Source of the DNA: an uncultured Pseudomonadota bacterium
GTDB taxonomy: Bacteria; Pseudomonadota; Gammaproteobacteria; Steroidobacterales; Woeseiaceae
NCBI GenBank assembly: GCA_913055625.1
Contig: CAJXJW010000003.1
Location: 1 to 64,000, forward strand
Direction: 5' to 3'
DNA length: 64,000 nt
Under the pieces are notes generated by a model. The model worked only from the letters and a program-made list of their open reading frames with translations. It did no database searches and was not told the DNA's origin. The position numbers and the translations under genes were made by a program. This document shows, piece by piece, positions 52,515 to 60,586 of this stretch (position 1 is its first letter; the number at the start of each line of letters is the position of its first letter).

Positions 52515-53247
52515 TGCCGACGACGCATTTGCCGGGCGCAATTCGGCGCGGCGGCAACGCGTATTCGAGCTGATCAGCGGGCTGTCGGGGCTCGGCCTCG
52601 CCCTGTTCATGTGGGGCCACATGCTGCTCGTCGGCAGCATCCTGACCGGCGAACGCGGCTTCGACTGGCTGGCCACGTCCCTCGAGGACTACACGATCGC
52701 GCAGCCCACGGTTGCGATCATCCTCGTCCTGTTTCTCGTGCATGCCGTGTTCGCAGCGCGCAAGATACCGGCCAAACTCGAGGAGCGCCGGCGACTCGCA
52801 CAACTCGCCCGCAGCCTGAACGGGCCGGATGCCGGTGGCGGCCCCGCACACACCGAATCGCTGCTGTGGATCTGGCAGGTGCGCACCGGCATGGTCGTGC
52901 TGGTCCTCGGCAGCTTTCACATCATCCTGCTCGGGCTCGACGTGTTCACGCCCCTGTTCGGCGAACACGCGGGCATCGAGGCCGTGACGAGCATGGAACG
53001 TGTGCGCGTCGGCCTGTGGCTGCCCTACGCGATCCTGCTCGTGTGCGTGGAATTCCATGCGAGCGTGGGCCTGTACCGCCTGGCCGTGAAGTGGGGCGTC
53101 GGCCAGCGCCTGTCGCGCACCGTCGCCCACCGCGTCGAGACCGTGTTGCTGTGGTTTTTCCTCGGCCTTGGCGCGCTTGTGCTGCTGGTCCTCGCCGGCG
53201 TCGTGCCGCCGCCGCTGGGTTTCCTGACCGCGGGAGGGCCGGCGTGA
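52492..53247 (+). CDS. frdC: Quinol:fumarate reductase/succinate dehydrogenase cytochrome b subunit
   Basis: The 251-residue membrane protein has five hydrophobic segments: ISGLSGLGLALFMWGHMLLV, PTVAIILVLFLVHAVFAA, TGMVVLVLGSFHIILLGLDV, GLWLPYAILLVCVEFHASVGLYR and VLLWFFLGLGALVLLVLAGV. Histidines in the helices (WGHM, LVHAVF, SFHIIL, EFHASVG) fit the diheme b subunit of Wolinella-type fumarate reductase. It anchors FrdAB and exchanges electrons with the quinone pool. It overlaps napC upstream, and its stop overlaps the frdA start (GTGA). Confidence 0.87.
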   Translation: MATLPAADADDAFAGRNSARRQRVFELISGLSGLGLALFMWGHMLLVGSILTGERGFDWLATSLEDYTIAQPTVAIILVLFLVHAVFAARKIPAKLEERRRLAQLARSLNGPDAGGGPAHTESLLWIWQVRTGMVVLVLGSFHIILLGLDVFTPLFGEHAGIEAVTSMERVRVGLWLPYAILLVCVEFHASVGLYRLAVKWGVGQRLSRTVAHRVETVLLWFFLGLGALVLLVLAGVVPPPLGFLTAGGPA

Positions 53248-55187
53248 GCGAGTGCATACACGTCACGGACGTACTCGTCATCGGCGGCGGGCTGGCCGGC
53301 GAACGCTGCGCAATCGAGGCCGCGGCTGCCGGCCACGACGTCACGATCCTGAGCCTGGTACCACCGCGGCGCAGCCACAGCTGCGCGGCCCAGGGCGGCA
53401 TGCAGGCGTCGCTCGGCAACTGCGCGAAAGCCGACGGCGACAACCCGACCCTGCACTTCCTCGACACGGTGCGCGGCTCCGACTGGGGCGCGGACCAGGA
53501 AGTCGCGCGCATCTTCGCGGAAGAGGCGCCGCGCGCCGTGCGCGAGCTCGCTGCGTTCGGCGTGCCGTGGACGCGGGTGCGCGGCGGCAGGAACCGCTAC
53601 TTCATCCGCGGCGAATCCGTCGAGATCGACGAGGCCCCGGAGAACGACGGCCTGATCATGCACCGTGACTTCGGCGGCACCGCGAAGTGGCGCGCCTGCT
53701 ATGCGGCGGCCGGCACCGGGCACGCGGTGCTGTACGCCATCGACAGCCAGGTCGTGAGGCTCGGCATCACGGTGCGGGACCGCATGGAGGCCGTGGAGCT
53801 GTTGCACGACGGCAGCCGCTGCTCCGGCGCCGTGGCGCGCTGCCTGCGCACCGGCCGGCACGAGGCCTACGTCGCCCGCGCGACGGTCATCGCGACCGGC
53901 GGCTACGGCCGGATCTACGGGCAGTACACGACGAACGCCACGATCAACGAGGGCATGGGCGCGGTCATCGCGCTCGACACCGGGCTCGTGCCGCTCGGCA
54001 ACATGGAGGCCGTGCAGTTCCACCCGACCGCGCTCGCGCCTAGCGGCATCCTGATCACGGAAGGCTGCCGCGGCGACGGCGGCTACCTGCTGGACCGCGA
54101 CGGGCACCGCTTCATGGTCGATGCGGAACCCGAGAAACAGGAGCTCGCGAGCCGCGACGTGGTGTCGCGGCACATGCAGCAGCGCATGCGCGACGGCTTC
54201 GGCGTCGACACGCCCTACGGCCCGCACCTTTGGCTGGACCTGCGGCACCTCGGCAGCGCGCATCTCACGACGAAACTGCGCGAGGTGTGGGAGATCTGCC
54301 GCGACTTCGTCGGCATCGACCCGGCCGAGGACCTGATCCCCGTACGCCCGACGCAGCACTACTCGATGGGCGGCGTGCGCGTGAACAAGGACGGCGAGGC
54401 CTACGGGCTGGCCGGCCTCTACGCCGCCGGCGAAGCGGCATGCTGGGACATGCACGGCTTCAACCGTCTGGGCGGCAACAGCCTGGCGGAGACGATCGTC
54501 GCCGGCCGCATCGTGGGACGCAGCGTCGCGCGCCGCGCGGCCGACACCGATCTCGCGTTGTCGCTGGGCAGCGTGGAAGACGCGCTGCGGCGCGCTGCGG
54601 CGCGGGCAAAGGGCTGGCTTGCGCGCCGAGGCGAGGGTCGGAGCGTCTACGAGCTTCGCGACGCAATGGCCGAGATCATGATGCACAAGGTCGGCATCTT
54701 CCGAACCGGGACCGAGCTCGCTGCAGCCGTCGAGGAGCTCGCCGAACTCGAGGAACAGTCGCGCTCCGCCGTGCTCTTGTCGACAGCGCCCGGCATGAAC
54801 CCCGAACTGACGTTCGCGCTTCGCCTGACCGGCATGCTGCGCCTCGCCCGCGTGACGGCCGAGGGCGCACTTCGGCGTACCGAGAGCCGGGGCGCGCACT
54901 GCCGCGAGGACTTCCCGCTGCGTAACGACCGCGACTGGCTGAGCCGCACGCTGGTGCGCTGGCACGCCGAAGCGGCCGCACCGGACTTCAGCTACGAGCC
55001 GGTCGGGCTGATCGATTTGCCGCCGGGCTTCCGCGGCTATGGCGCGGACGAGCGCATCGAGATGGAGACTGGCATCGACGAGTACAACCGGGGCGTCCCC
55101 GACGCACAGGCCGGGCACGGGCGACTGGACGCGGAACAGCCGATGGGCAGCCGGATGGCCTGGCGCGCCTGGGAGGCGGCCTCATGA
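53244..55187 (+). CDS. frdA: Fumarate reductase/succinate dehydrogenase flavoprotein subunit
   Basis: The 647-residue flavoprotein starts with GTG at 53244, with GGGAGGG just upstream. The N terminus DVLVIGGGLAGERCAIEAA binds FAD. HSCAAQGGMQASLGN carries the histidine for covalent FAD. The active-site segments are VQFHPTALAP, ITEGCRGDGGYLLDRDGHRFM (catalytic Arg) and VRPTQHYSMGGVRV. The C-terminal Frd/Sdh domain contains DAMAEIMMHKVGIFRTG. No signal peptide is present, so it faces the cytosol. The direction, fumarate reduction or succinate oxidation, cannot be read from sequence alone. It overlaps frdB by four bases. Confidence 0.93.
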   Translation: MSECIHVTDVLVIGGGLAGERCAIEAAAAGHDVTILSLVPPRRSHSCAAQGGMQASLGNCAKADGDNPTLHFLDTVRGSDWGADQEVARIFAEEAPRAVRELAAFGVPWTRVRGGRNRYFIRGESVEIDEAPENDGLIMHRDFGGTAKWRACYAAAGTGHAVLYAIDSQVVRLGITVRDRMEAVELLHDGSRCSGAVARCLRTGRHEAYVARATVIATGGYGRIYGQYTTNATINEGMGAVIALDTGLVPLGNMEAVQFHPTALAPSGILITEGCRGDGGYLLDRDGHRFMVDAEPEKQELASRDVVSRHMQQRMRDGFGVDTPYGPHLWLDLRHLGSAHLTTKLREVWEICRDFVGIDPAEDLIPVRPTQHYSMGGVRVNKDGEAYGLAGLYAAGEAACWDMHGFNRLGGNSLAETIVAGRIVGRSVARRAADTDLALSLGSVEDALRRAAARAKGWLARRGEGRSVYELRDAMAEIMMHKVGIFRTGTELAAAVEELAELEEQSRSAVLLSTAPGMNPELTFALRLTGMLRLARVTAEGALRRTESRGAHCREDFPLRNDRDWLSRTLVRWHAEAAAPDFSYEPVGLIDLPPGFRGYGADERIEMETGIDEYNRGVPDAQAGHGRLDAEQPMGSRMAWRAWEAAS

Positions 55188-55921
55188 CCGGCGAGCCGAC
55201 CACGGCCGGACGCCTGCTCCGGTTCGAGATCTTCCGCTATAACCCGGAGGACCCGGCATCGGTGCCGCGCATGCAGACTTTCGAGCTGCGCGAGACGCCG
55301 TACCTGTCGCTGTTCATTGCGCTGAACCGCATCCGCGAGGAACAGGACCCGAGCCTGCAGTTCGACTTTGCCTGCCGGTCCGCGATCTGCGGCTCCTGCG
55401 GCATGCTCGTGAACGGCCGGCCGGCGCTCGGCTGCAAGACGCTGACATCCGCCCTGCCCGACGTCATTCGCCTTCACCCGCTGCCAGTGTTCAAGCTGAT
55501 CGGCGATCTCTCCGTCGACACCGGCACGTGGTTCCGCGAAATGGTGGAAAAGACGGCCGGCTGGATCGAGCCGAAGTCCGCGTTTGATCCGGACGCCGAA
55601 GAAGAGCGGATGGACGACGACCTGTCACAGGCGATCTACGAGCGCGACCGCTGCATTGAATGCGGCTGCTGTATCGCGGCCTGCGGCGTCTCGAACCTGA
55701 ACGCGGATTTCCTGGGCCCGGCGGGCCTCAACCGCGTCGCGCGCTTCATGCTGGACCCGCGCGATGCACGGGCCGACGGCGACTGGTTCGAAGTGGTGGC
55801 CGGCGCCGATGGCGTGTTCGGCTGCATTGGCATGATGGCCTGCGAGGACACCTGCCCGAAAGAACTGCCCCTCCTCGAGGTCAACGCCTACCTGCGCAGG
55901 AAGATGCTGACGACCCGCTAG
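55184..55921 (+). CDS. frdB: Fumarate reductase/succinate dehydrogenase iron-sulfur subunit
   Basis: The 245-residue subunit has the plant-type [2Fe-2S] motif CRSAICGSCGMLVNG with the last ligand in ALGC. The [4Fe-4S] motif is CIECGCCIAAC, and the third-cluster set ends in GCIGMMACEDTCPKELP. It carries electrons from the flavin of FrdA to the hemes of FrdC. It is the last gene of the rightward operon that starts with the diheme cytochrome c. No clear terminator follows, and the next 400 bases hold only repeat-like sequence. Confidence 0.93.
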   Translation: MTGEPTTAGRLLRFEIFRYNPEDPASVPRMQTFELRETPYLSLFIALNRIREEQDPSLQFDFACRSAICGSCGMLVNGRPALGCKTLTSALPDVIRLHPLPVFKLIGDLSVDTGTWFREMVEKTAGWIEPKSAFDPDAEEERMDDDLSQAIYERDRCIECGCCIAACGVSNLNADFLGPAGLNRVARFMLDPRDARADGDWFEVVAGADGVFGCIGMMACEDTCPKELPLLEVNAYLRRKMLTTR

Positions 55922-56320
55922 GCGTTACCGCTGTTCGACGTGAGCGGAAATCGTGAGACGACGCATTGCGCCCAACCCTCGGAACGGCTTGAGTTGAACG
56001 CACTCACCCGGTAGGAGCGCGCTTGCGCGCGAGCATCGCGGCTTTGCCGCGATGCAGGAGCCCGAACGGCTCCATCCCGACCGCGCATCAACCGCCCACT
56101 TACCCGGAACTCCTAAAGCATTTTCGAGGAAACCCCTCCGCGAGGGGTAATTGAGCGACCTGAAAAAGATGTTTCCGCGGTAACGCCCGGTTGCCGCTAT
56201 TTCCGAAAGCCGTCATTCGAGCAGCTGCTTTCTGGATCAGCAATCAGGCGGCTCACGGCCAGGAGCCGCCGTTCATTGCGCCTCTATTGTTCCAACAAGA
56301 AACTGCAAATTCTTAGCGCT
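55922..56320. other. Intergenic region of about 400 bases with REP-like element and hairpin
   Basis: No gene was found. It holds the left REP-like element (56011-56057) and a GC hairpin at 56133-56147 (CCCCTC, loop CGC, GAGGGG) without a T run. Base composition drops sharply to the right of about 56200; one 60-base line counted by hand is 43% G+C. Confidence 0.6.
56011..56057 (+). repeat. REP-like palindromic element, left copy
   Basis: A 47-base unit begins GTAGGAGCGCGCTTGCGCGC. It holds one GC-rich hairpin and then a perfect 10-bp stem (56033-56042 with 56046-56055) with loop TTT. The GTAGGAGCGCGC core is like REP elements known in pseudomonads and xanthomonads. An inverted copy lies at 58081-58127, with 42 of 47 bases identical. 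Confidence 0.75.
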
Positions 56321-56665
56321 TCACTCACAGTCAAACGCGTCCCGAACCCCCCTGTTGAATGCGAAGTACCCGAGGACCAGTTCATATGGGTACAGAAAGA
56401 AAGCTGCTACTGCGAAGTTTGCCGAACTGCGACCGAAGCAACCGGCAAGTCGACCGTAGGCTACGCAGCACCATACGTATATCACCAAGACTACAGGGAC
56501 AACGTAAATCCAAGAGACGTTGGTATTCGACGTTAGTTGACTCAAGAGCCCGAGTACGAGCCACGCGCCCAAAAGGGCGACATTGGCGTTTCGGAAGCTA
56601 TAGAAACGCTCGCGGATCTCTGGAGCAGAAGCGGTCGGCTCGAATCCTTGAAGCGAAGATCTCAC
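56321..56665 (-). CDS. Small hypothetical membrane protein in the low-GC islet
   Basis: A 114-residue frame starts with GTG at 56665. The N terminus (LQGFEPTASAPEIRERFYSFRN) is polar, then three hydrophobic segments follow: VALLGAWLVLGLLSQL, WIYVVPVVLVIYVWCCVAY and ANFAVAAFFLYPYELVLGYFAF. The composition looks like a real membrane protein rather than chance, and the opposite-strand frame over the same bases is polar with no known features. No family was recognised. The base composition is lower in G+C than the flanking operons, which hints at separate ancestry. Confidence 0.5.
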   Translation of the reverse strand: MRSSLQGFEPTASAPEIRERFYSFRNANVALLGAWLVLGLLSQLTSNTNVSWIYVVPVVLVIYVWCCVAYGRLAGCFGRSSANFAVAAFFLYPYELVLGYFAFNRGVRDAFDCE

Positions 56666-56906
56666 GATTGCGCGACCGTCTCCATTGGGTCAACGGCAGA
56701 AATTATACCGCACGCGACGCGACCGGCAGCTTTAGTAGCCTAAGCGGAAGTCATTCAACGACAAGGGCGACCGCCGCGGTGCGGCCATATCCAGTCATCG
56801 AGAACTCGCCAAAGAGCCAGACAGGACCATAAATTAGTCAATAAATTTGAAGGTTTTTGGGATTGCGCGGCACTAACCAAGCATACTTCTTACGGAAGGA
56901 ACGGCA

Positions 56907-57458
56907 ATGGCAGTCTCGCAAAACCCACGGCAGTCACTGGAAGATCAGCTCAAGGCACTTCGATCCGCCGATACGGTCAACTCGGCACAGCATGTCTTGA
57001 ATGGCGTACAGCAACGAGTTCGATCGCAGAAGCGCCAGGTAATCGCGGCTGCGCTAGGTGCATGTGTTGCCTCAGTCGGCGTGTTGCATTTTGCGTTGAA
57101 CGGCGACCCATTTGGTTTCATTGGTTCGATTCTCAGTACGGCAGTCATGATCGTTGTTACCTCGAAATCAGCACGTGCCGCGGCTGGCCTGACCTCGCTC
57201 GAATCCGGTAAGTCGCTTCTCGCGGCCTGGCGGACAGAACTGGAGCGCCAACTCCAACACACTTTCATCGCGCAGCTTTGTGCAGTGCTATTCTTGGCGC
57301 TGACCCTGTGGGTGGTGTGGCGCAATGCGTTCCCAAGCCTGAAATCGATTTTGTTCCTCGTGATGGCCGCAGTAATTTGCACGTTCGCGACCTATCAGCG
57401 CCTCGTGATGAAACCCACGCTTGAAAGAGAACTGGAGGGTCTCCAGGAGGATGGTTAA
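56907..57458 (+). CDS. Hypothetical membrane protein overlapping an ECF sigma factor gene
   Basis: The 183-residue protein starts at ATG 56907 with GGAAGGAACGGCA upstream. It has a polar N-terminal region (SLEDQLKALRSADTVNSAQHVLNGVQQRVRSQKRQ), then two hydrophobic stretches (VIAAALGACVASVGVLHFAL and FGFIGSILSTAVMIVVTS), a cytosolic-looking loop and two more (FIAQLCAVLFLALTLWVVW and ILFLVMAAVICTFATY). Its stop overlaps the sigma factor start by eight bases. By position it could be the membrane partner (anti-sigma factor) of that sigma factor. It lacks a zinc-finger motif, so this is inference. Confidence 0.65.
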   Translation: MAVSQNPRQSLEDQLKALRSADTVNSAQHVLNGVQQRVRSQKRQVIAAALGACVASVGVLHFALNGDPFGFIGSILSTAVMIVVTSKSARAAAGLTSLESGKSLLAAWRTELERQLQHTFIAQLCAVLFLALTLWVVWRNAFPSLKSILFLVMAAVICTFATYQRLVMKPTLERELEGLQEDG

Positions 57459-57903
57459 TCATCCGGAGCAGGTATTTCGAGACCACTTCCATAGCGTCTA
57501 CCGAGTCGCACTAAGTATGTCTGGGAACCATGCGGATGCTGAGGACATTGCGCAGGAAGTATTCGTCGCGATTATTCGGGCGCTGCCCAGGTTTCGTGGC
57601 GATGCAAAGCTCAGTACGTGGATATATCGCATAACCATGCGCATCGGCACGAGATGGTTAGCCAGGCGCGGTGCGGCTACGGAGGTTGCGCCGAGCCCCT
57701 CTGCTGCGGACAGCGCAATCCCGATTGACCTGGTTAATGCACTTCGCAAGCTACCGACTAACCTGAGGATGGTGATCCAGCTCGTCGGAATCGAGGGCTT
57801 GTCACATGCCGAGGCAGCCGATGTGCTCGCTATTCCTGAAGGCACGGTCGCCTCCCGGATGCACTATGCCCGCAAGCGTCTCATAGAATTACTTGGCGAC
57901 TGA
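57451..57903 (+). CDS. ECF-type RNA polymerase sigma factor
   Basis: The 150-residue protein has sigma region 2 (FRDHFHSVYRVALSMSGNHADAEDIAQEVF, then RFRGDAKLSTWIYRITMR) and region 4 (LRKLPTNLRMVIQLVGIEGL, then SHAEAADVLAIPEGTVASRM, a helix-turn-helix). It belongs to the group IV (ECF) sigma factors, which direct RNA polymerase to a small set of promoters. The ATG at 57451 has GGAGG 12 bases upstream and AGGAGG directly against it, so translation may be coupled to the overlapping membrane protein gene. The order, membrane gene before sigma gene, is the reverse of the common arrangement. No autoregulated promoter motif was recognised. Confidence 0.85.
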   Translation: MVNHPEQVFRDHFHSVYRVALSMSGNHADAEDIAQEVFVAIIRALPRFRGDAKLSTWIYRITMRIGTRWLARRGAATEVAPSPSAADSAIPIDLVNALRKLPTNLRMVIQLVGIEGLSHAEAADVLAIPEGTVASRMHYARKRLIELLGD

Positions 57904-58150
57904 CCGATAGATCTTCACCGACGTCTCCTTCGGGTCACAAGCCGTCAGATTACAATAGTCGGCGCGAAAGGCGACTATGCCAAGTGAAGCGGTCACCGAT
58001 CCGCCACGTGGCGGATTTGACTGAGTCCCATTCGTACGAGCTGATCTTGTGGAGTCAAAGCATTCAGGGCCTTTGAAGCCCTGCATTGCGGCTGCGCCGC
58101 AATGCTCGCGCGCAAGCGCGCTCCTACCGCACGAGACGAACGCGACCTGG
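57904..58150. other. Intergenic hairpin cluster downstream of the sigma factor gene
   Basis: No gene was seen. From left to right it holds an inverted repeat ATAGTCG/CGACTAT (57955-57961 and 57972-57978), an 18-base perfect palindrome ATCCGCCACGTGGCGGAT (57999-58016), a CAGGGC/GCCCTG hairpin (58065-58083) and the right REP-like element. Confidence 0.6.
58081..58127 (-). repeat. REP-like palindromic element, right inverted copy
   Basis: Read on the minus strand, this is the same 47-base unit as at 56011-56057, in opposite orientation. The five differences are the three loop bases and one base pair of the 10-bp stem, where both partners have changed (C-G to T-A), so the stem is kept. Confidence 0.75.
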
Positions 58151-58552
58151 TCAGGTCGAGAGCTCGAGCAACGCCCGCAGCACGTCGCGGCGGCTGATCT
58201 GGCCGACGACGCGGTTGTCCTTCAGCACCGGGTAGCGGCGGAGCCTGGATTCCTGGAACAGTTGCGCGAGGTCCACGATGCTCATGTCCGCGTCGACGGT
58301 TTTCACGCCGGGCGCCATCAGCTCCGCCACCGGGCCTCCCGGGTCGCCGTGATAGCCCGCGGCCAGCACGACCTTCAGGCAATCGAACTCGGACAGCATG
58401 CCGACGAGATGCCCGTGATCGTCGATGACCGGCGCCCCCGAAATCTTGTGGTGGACGAGCTCCCGCATCGCATCCAGCACATCCGTCTGCGGGCTGAACG
58501 TCACGAGCCGGCCGCTCATGTAGTCCCGCACCTTCGCCGATTTTATCGCCAC
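58151..58552 (-). CDS. Tandem CBS-domain protein
   Basis: The 133-residue protein starts with GTG at 58552 behind AGAGGGGG, one base after the nqrM stop. Two CBS domains fill it: VRDYMSGRLVTFSPQTDVLDAMRELV with SGAPVIDDHGHLVGMLSEFDC, and VAELMAPGVKTVDADMSIVDLA with RRYPVLKDNRVVGQISRRDVL. CBS pairs bind adenine nucleotides and act as energy or redox sensors. Its position as the last gene of the nqr operon suggests a link to sodium-pump control or assembly, which is inference. An earlier in-frame start at 58594 would overlap nqrM and lacks support. Confidence 0.87.
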   Translation of the reverse strand: MAIKSAKVRDYMSGRLVTFSPQTDVLDAMRELVHHKISGAPVIDDHGHLVGMLSEFDCLKVVLAAGYHGDPGGPVAELMAPGVKTVDADMSIVDLAQLFQESRLRRYPVLKDNRVVGQISRRDVLRALLELST

Positions 58553-58553
58553 G

Positions 58554-58736
58554 CTACGCCCCCTCTTTGACGTCCTTTTCGGGGCAGGTACCACTGCACA
58601 GTTCGCAGCCCTCCCCGTTCAGCCCCCCGCAACTGCCCTTGATCGGGGCACGTCGCGCCATGACGCCGACCGACATCGCCGCAATGGCGAGGCCGATGAC
58701 GGCAAAACTCAGCAGCATCGTGATGACGGCGGTCAT
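58554..58736 (-). CDS. nqrM: Na+-NQR maturation factor NqrM
   Basis: The 60-residue protein has one N-terminal membrane helix (ITMLLSFAVIGLAIAAMSVGV) and four conserved cysteines, Cys36 in GSCGGL, then Cys44, Cys47 and Cys51 in GCELCSGTCP. This is the NqrM (DUF539) pattern. NqrM is needed to insert the iron centre that lies between NqrD and NqrE. The gene touches nqrF, with its start next to the nqrF stop, as is usual for the last gene of nqr operons. It ends just before the CBS gene. Confidence 0.92.
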   Translation of the reverse strand: MTAVITMLLSFAVIGLAIAAMSVGVMARRAPIKGSCGGLNGEGCELCSGTCPEKDVKEGA

Positions 58737-59981
58737 TCAGCCCCCGAAGTCATCGAGCATGATGTGATCCCGCGTGACGCCGAGATCCTCGAGCATCTTG
58801 ATCACCGCCGAGTTCATCATCGGCGGGCCGCACAGGTAATACTCGCAGTCCTCGGGAGCCGGGTGCGACTCGAGGTAGTTCTTGAGCAGCACCGTGTGGA
58901 TGAAGCCGACGGGCCCGGTCCAGTTGTCCTCGGGCAGGGGCTCCGACAACGCGAGGTGCCACTCGAAGTTGTCGTTCTCGGCGGCGAGCTTGTCGAACTC
59001 GTCGACGTAGAACGCCTCGCGCAGGCTGCGCGCGCCGTACCAGAACGTCATCTTGCGGTTCGTGTGGATGCGCTTGAGCTGGTCGAAAATGTGTGCGCGC
59101 ATCGGCGCCATGCCGGCGCCACCGCCGACGAACACCATTTCGTTGTCGGTGTCTTTCGCGAAGAAGTCGCCAAACGGGCCGGCAATCGTGACGTGATCGC
59201 CCGGCTTCAGCCCGAACACGTAGGACGAAACCACGCCCGGCGGCACGCTCTTGTCGGCGCCGGGCGGCGGCGTCGCGATGCGCACGTTGAGCTTGATCTG
59301 GCCCTTCTCCAGCGGGAAGTTCGCCATCGAGTAGGCGCGCGACGTGGGCTCCTTCACGTGCGACTCGAAACGCCACAGGTCGTAGCGGTCCCACTCGGCC
59401 TTGAAGCGCTCATCGATGTCGAAGTCGCTGAACTTCAGGTCGTAGGCCGGCACTTCCACCTGGACGTAGCCGCCCGCGCGGAAGTCCATTTCCTCTCCCG
59501 GCTGCAGGTTCAGCGTGAGCTCCTTGATGAAGCTCGCGACGTTGCGGTTCGATGCCACGGTGCACTCGAACTTGCGCACGCCGAACACCTCGTCCGGCAC
59601 CTGCACGACGAGATCCTGCTTGACCGCCACCTGGCACGACAGGCGGTAGTGATCGGCAGCATCGCGCTTGTTGATGAGTGAGCGCTCCGTCGGCAGGATC
59701 GCGCCGCCGCCGGACATCACGCGCACGCGGCACTGGCCGCACGTCCCGCCGCCCGCACAGGCGGACGGTACCAGGATGCCGGAGTCGGCGAGCCCCTGCA
59801 GCAGGCGCGTGCCCACCGGCATCTCGACGTCCCGCTCGCTGTTGATCAGGACGTGCGCATTGCCCGACGTGACGAGCCGCGACCGGGCCGCAAGGATCAC
59901 GGCGACCAGCACCAGGATGACGGTCGTGAACAGGCCGATACCGAGGCCGATCTCGACGATAGCGGGCGTGCCGCCGGTCAC
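58737..59981 (-). CDS. nqrF: Na+-translocating NADH:quinone oxidoreductase subunit F
   Basis: The 414-residue NADH-entry subunit has an N-terminal membrane helix ([20 protein letters not shown]), a [2Fe-2S] ferredoxin domain with Cys75, 81, 84 and 116 ([10 protein letters not shown]), an FAD domain (RAYSMANFP) and an NADH-binding domain ([21 protein letters not shown]). Electrons pass from NADH through FAD and the cluster to the flavins of NqrC and NqrB. Its start overlaps the nqrE stop by four bases. Its length is normal for the family. Confidence 0.96.
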   Translation of the reverse strand: MTGGTPAIVEIGLGIGLFTTVILVLVAVILAARSRLVTSGNAHVLINSERDVEMPVGTRLLQGLADSGILVPSACAGGGTCGQCRVRVMSGGGAILPTERSLINKRDAADHYRLSCQVAVKQDLVVQVPDEVFGVRKFECTVASNRNVASFIKELTLNLQPGEEMDFRAGGYVQVEVPAYDLKFSDFDIDERFKAEWDRYDLWRFESHVKEPTSRAYSMANFPLEKGQIKLNVRIATPPPGADKSVPPGVVSSYVFGLKPGDHVTIAGPFGDFFAKDTDNEMVFVGGGAGMAPMRAHIFDQLKRIHTNRKMTFWYGARSLREAFYVDEFDKLAAENDNFEWHLALSEPLPEDNWTGPVGFIHTVLLKNYLESHPAPEDCEYYLCGPPMMNSAVIKMLEDLGVTRDHIMLDDFGG

Positions 59982-60586
59982 AGCTGGATCCCCGACAGGC
60001 CCATGAAGCCCAGCGACATGAGGCCCGCGATGATGAACGTGATACCGAGCCCCTGCAGGCCGTCCGGCACGTCGCTGTAGCGCAGCTTCTCGCGGATGCC
60101 CGCCAACGCAACCAGCGCCACCGCCCAGCCGAAGCCGCTGCCGGCGCCGTAGACGACGCTCTCGGAGAAGTCGTACTGGCGTTCGACCATGAACAGCGTG
60201 CCGCCGAGGATCGCGCAGTTGACGGTGATCAGCGGCAGGAAGATGCCGAGCGCGTTGTACAGCGCCGGGAAGAATCGATCGAGCGTCATCTCCAGGATCT
60301 GCACGAGCGCCGCGATCACGCCGATGTAGCTGACGAGACCGAGGAAGCTCAGGTCGACGTCACCGAGCCCCGCCCAGGCCAGCGCACCGTCCGCGAGCAG
60401 GAAGTGGTTGATCAGGTAATTCACCGGCACCGTGATCGCCTGCACGGCGACCACCGCCGCACCGAGGCCGAGCGCGATGTCCACGCGCTTCGAGATCGCG
60501 AGAAACGTGCACATGCCGAGGAAGAACGTGAGCGCGAGGTTCTCGACGAACGCCGCGGTGACGAACAGGTTGAAGTGCGCCGCCAT
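59978..60586 (-). CDS. nqrE: Na+-NQR subunit E
   Basis: The 202-residue integral membrane subunit starts at ATG 60586 with a GGTCCTC-type complement upstream (GAGGTCC on the minus strand). It has six membrane helices, with [19 protein letters not shown] carrying the conserved Cys that helps bind the membrane iron centre shared with NqrD, and [13 protein letters not shown] carrying the second. A longer open frame extends into nqrD but lacks NqrE character. It shares two bases of its start with the nqrD stop. Confidence 0.95.
   Translation of the reverse strand: MAAHFNLFVTAAFVENLALTFFLGMCTFLAISKRVDIALGLGAAVVAVQAITVPVNYLINHFLLADGALAWAGLGDVDLSFLGLVSYIGVIAALVQILEMTLDRFFPALYNALGIFLPLITVNCAILGGTLFMVERQYDFSESVVYGAGSGFGWAVALVALAGIREKLRYSDVPDGLQGLGITFIIAGLMSLGFMGLSGIQL

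Noticed and set aside
52611-53243. Upstream extension of the FrdA reading frame over frdC
   Set aside because: The extension is Arg/Pro-rich antiparallel-type sequence in the wrong frame of frdC. The GTG at 53244, with GGGAGGG upstream, gives the normal FrdA N terminus.
56276-56536. Plus-strand 86-codon frame with three cysteines in the low-GC islet
   Set aside because: It overlaps the minus-strand membrane protein frame, which has coherent hydrophobic segments, while this one has no ribosome site and no known pattern.
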